A DNA stretch of 64,000 nt from Flavobacteriaceae bacterium. Its GTDB lineage: Bacteria; Bacteroidota; Bacteroidia; Flavobacteriales; Flavobacteriaceae. Positions 63,006 to 64,000 of this stretch are shown here, in pieces. The stretch's first letter is position 1, and every line of letters starts with the position of its first letter. Under the pieces are notes generated by a model. The model was given only the letters and a program-made list of their open reading frames with translations, ran no database searches and was not told where the DNA came from. A program made the translations under genes and the position numbers. The stretch is from positions 1-64,000 of the forward strand of contig JAKITV010000008.1 of NCBI GenBank assembly GCA_021647885.1, in the 5' to 3' direction.

Positions 63006-64000
63006 TTATTGATCAAATTTAGGTTTAATTAGTTTGAATCCATTTAACAGGGCTTCTGATAATCGGTCAACTTCTTTTTGGGTAAGTGTCGTAGCAAACA
63101 TACAAGCACATGTATTAATCATTATTATATTTTCTTTAAGAAATAAATAATCTAAAAGCTCCTTAATTAAAGTCTTCTTTTCTATTGTTTGATAGGCTTC
63201 GCGATAAGAAGTTGGTGCATGTGCTTTCAAATGGACCCTAAACATTGAGCCTGCTCCAGTTAAGGATATAGGCACATCTGCAATTTTTATAGCTTCCTCA
63301 ATCTGATGTCTTGCTTTCAATGTCAAGGCATTTAATGACAAAACAGCTTCTTCATCAAACAATTCCATTGCTATTATTCCTGCTGTAATAGAAATTGGAT
63401 TTGCTGAAAAGGTTCCAGAATGAGGATGACGCAAGAATGTTTCTCGCGGATCGAGGACTTGCATGATTTCAGATTTACCTGCCAATGCTCCAATAGGAAA
63501 TCCTCCACCAATAATTTTACCTAAAGCAGTTAAATCTGGCTTAACATTATAGTTAGCTTGTGCTCCAGCATAATTAACCCGATAAGTTACCACTTCATCA
63601 AATGCTAGGATGGAATTATTTTTTCGAGTCCAATTATAAATAGCTTCAACAAACTCATTTGTAACTGGAAAAAGGCCTATTCTGTGCGGAACAGGATCAA
63701 TGAGTACACAAGCTATTTCGTCTGCATGTTGGTCTAAAATATTTAAAGTTCTTTCAATATCATTATAAGGAAAGATTATTAAATCGTCAATTACTCCTTG
63801 AGGAGTACCCTGAACAACTGGAACAGCATTTGGTTTGTTTATATCTCCCCAATTGGTTGGATTAGCAGTTTGGCTTATCTCTGCGTAATCATAAGTACCA
63901 TGATAAGCACCTTCAGCTTTAGCGATTTTTGGTTTGCGCGTATAAGCTCTAGAAGCCTTTATCATGGTCATAACTGCTTCGGTTCCAGAATTCACAAAAC
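63006..64000 (-). CDS. Class III aminotransferase, glutamate-1-semialdehyde-aminomutase-like (5' end beyond window)
   Basis: The visible C-terminal 331 residues begin FVNSGTEAVMTMIKASRAYT; the apparent start codon at 63995 is an internal Val (GTG), and the true start lies beyond the right edge. FDEVVTYRV and the PLP lysine region TALGKIIGGGFPIGALAGK are seen, as is HPHSGTFSANPIS. It resembles GSA aminomutase, but in the place of the usual TGFR it has TYRV, so heme biosynthesis (hemL) is not assured; another amine or semialdehyde substrate is possible. Confidence 0.82.
   Translation of the reverse strand, partial: FVNSGTEAVMTMIKASRAYTRKPKIAKAEGAYHGTYDYAEISQTANPTNWGDINKPNAVPVVQGTPQGVIDDLIIFPYNDIERTLNILDQHADEIACVLIDPVPHRIGLFPVTNEFVEAIYNWTRKNNSILAFDEVVTYRVNYAGAQANYNVKPDLTALGKIIGGGFPIGALAGKSEIMQVLDPRETFLRHPHSGTFSANPISITAGIIAMELFDEEAVLSLNALTLKARHQIEEAIKIADVPISLTGAGSMFRVHLKAHAPTSYREAYQTIEKKTLIKELLDYLFLKENIIMINTCACMFATTLTQKEVDRLSEALLNGFKLIKPKFDQ

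Noticed and set aside
63993-63995. Start codon of the aminotransferase at the right edge
   Set aside because: The GTG is an internal valine of the FVNSGTEAV motif; the frame runs on past the edge.

Overview
The window is low-GC, densely coded DNA from a gliding member of the Bacteroidetes, most likely a marine Flavobacteriaceae. The evidence is the type IX secretion/gliding operon gldKLMN, the XrtF exosortase pair, promoters matching the Bacteroidetes form (TTG, about 20 bp, TAnnTTTG) and the gene orders mreBCD-mrdA-rodA and groS-groL. No complete insertion sequence, CRISPR array or rRNA operon is visible. All family assignments come from reading the protein sequences; no database search was run.

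Layout. 1-11801 (all minus strand): an aerobic phenylacetate catabolism operon headed by a TetR-type regulator and read in the order paaE, paaA, paaB, paaC, paaD, paaG, a PLP-dependent dehydratase, paaH, a four-helix-bundle gene, paaI, paaJ, paaZ (paaZ leaves the window). A perfect 6-4-6 palindrome next to a -7 box before paaE is the likely operator. 11802-16362: terminator, a GSCFA-domain gene broken by one base, a GxxExxY gene bounded by inverted repeats, and alaS. 16493-19662: M23 peptidase, MerR regulator, LemA and two TPM-domain proteins. 19769-23758: the GTPases der and era with a small membrane protein and a metallophosphoesterase. 24240-30261: accessory stretch with an OmpA-domain protein, unrecognised secreted proteins, the initiator tRNA gene with partial copies of itself around it, two tandem paralogues and a plant-type LRR protein. 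30365-42326: ABC-F ATPase, DUF983 protein, FAD oxidoreductase, gldN-M-L-K, a ureohydrolase-fold protein that has lost its metal ligands, and topA. 42471-52084: lipoproteins, membrane protein, miaB, sigma-54 activator, lptE, secG, groS, groL. 52142-56401: lipoproteins, XrtF pair, GAF-type methionine sulfoxide reductase candidate, purH. 56620-62115: the elongasome operon mreB-mreC-mreD-mrdA-rodA. 62182-64000: Crp/Fnr regulator and a truncated class III aminotransferase.

Three layers of small repeats run through this ordinary gene content. First, at least 14 miniature palindromes with a directional TGACA tail lie between genes, directly before start codons (groL, the sigma-54 activator, lptE), inside paaH in frame, and nested in each other. 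Second, two single-gene cassettes (four-helix-bundle protein; GxxExxY nuclease-like protein) are each bounded by inverted arrays of a degenerate 7-9 bp repeat, and similar arrays without a gene occur elsewhere. Third, the initiator tRNA is surrounded by fragments of its own sequence, including a 42-bp direct repeat of its 3' half, which looks like the scar of integrative elements.
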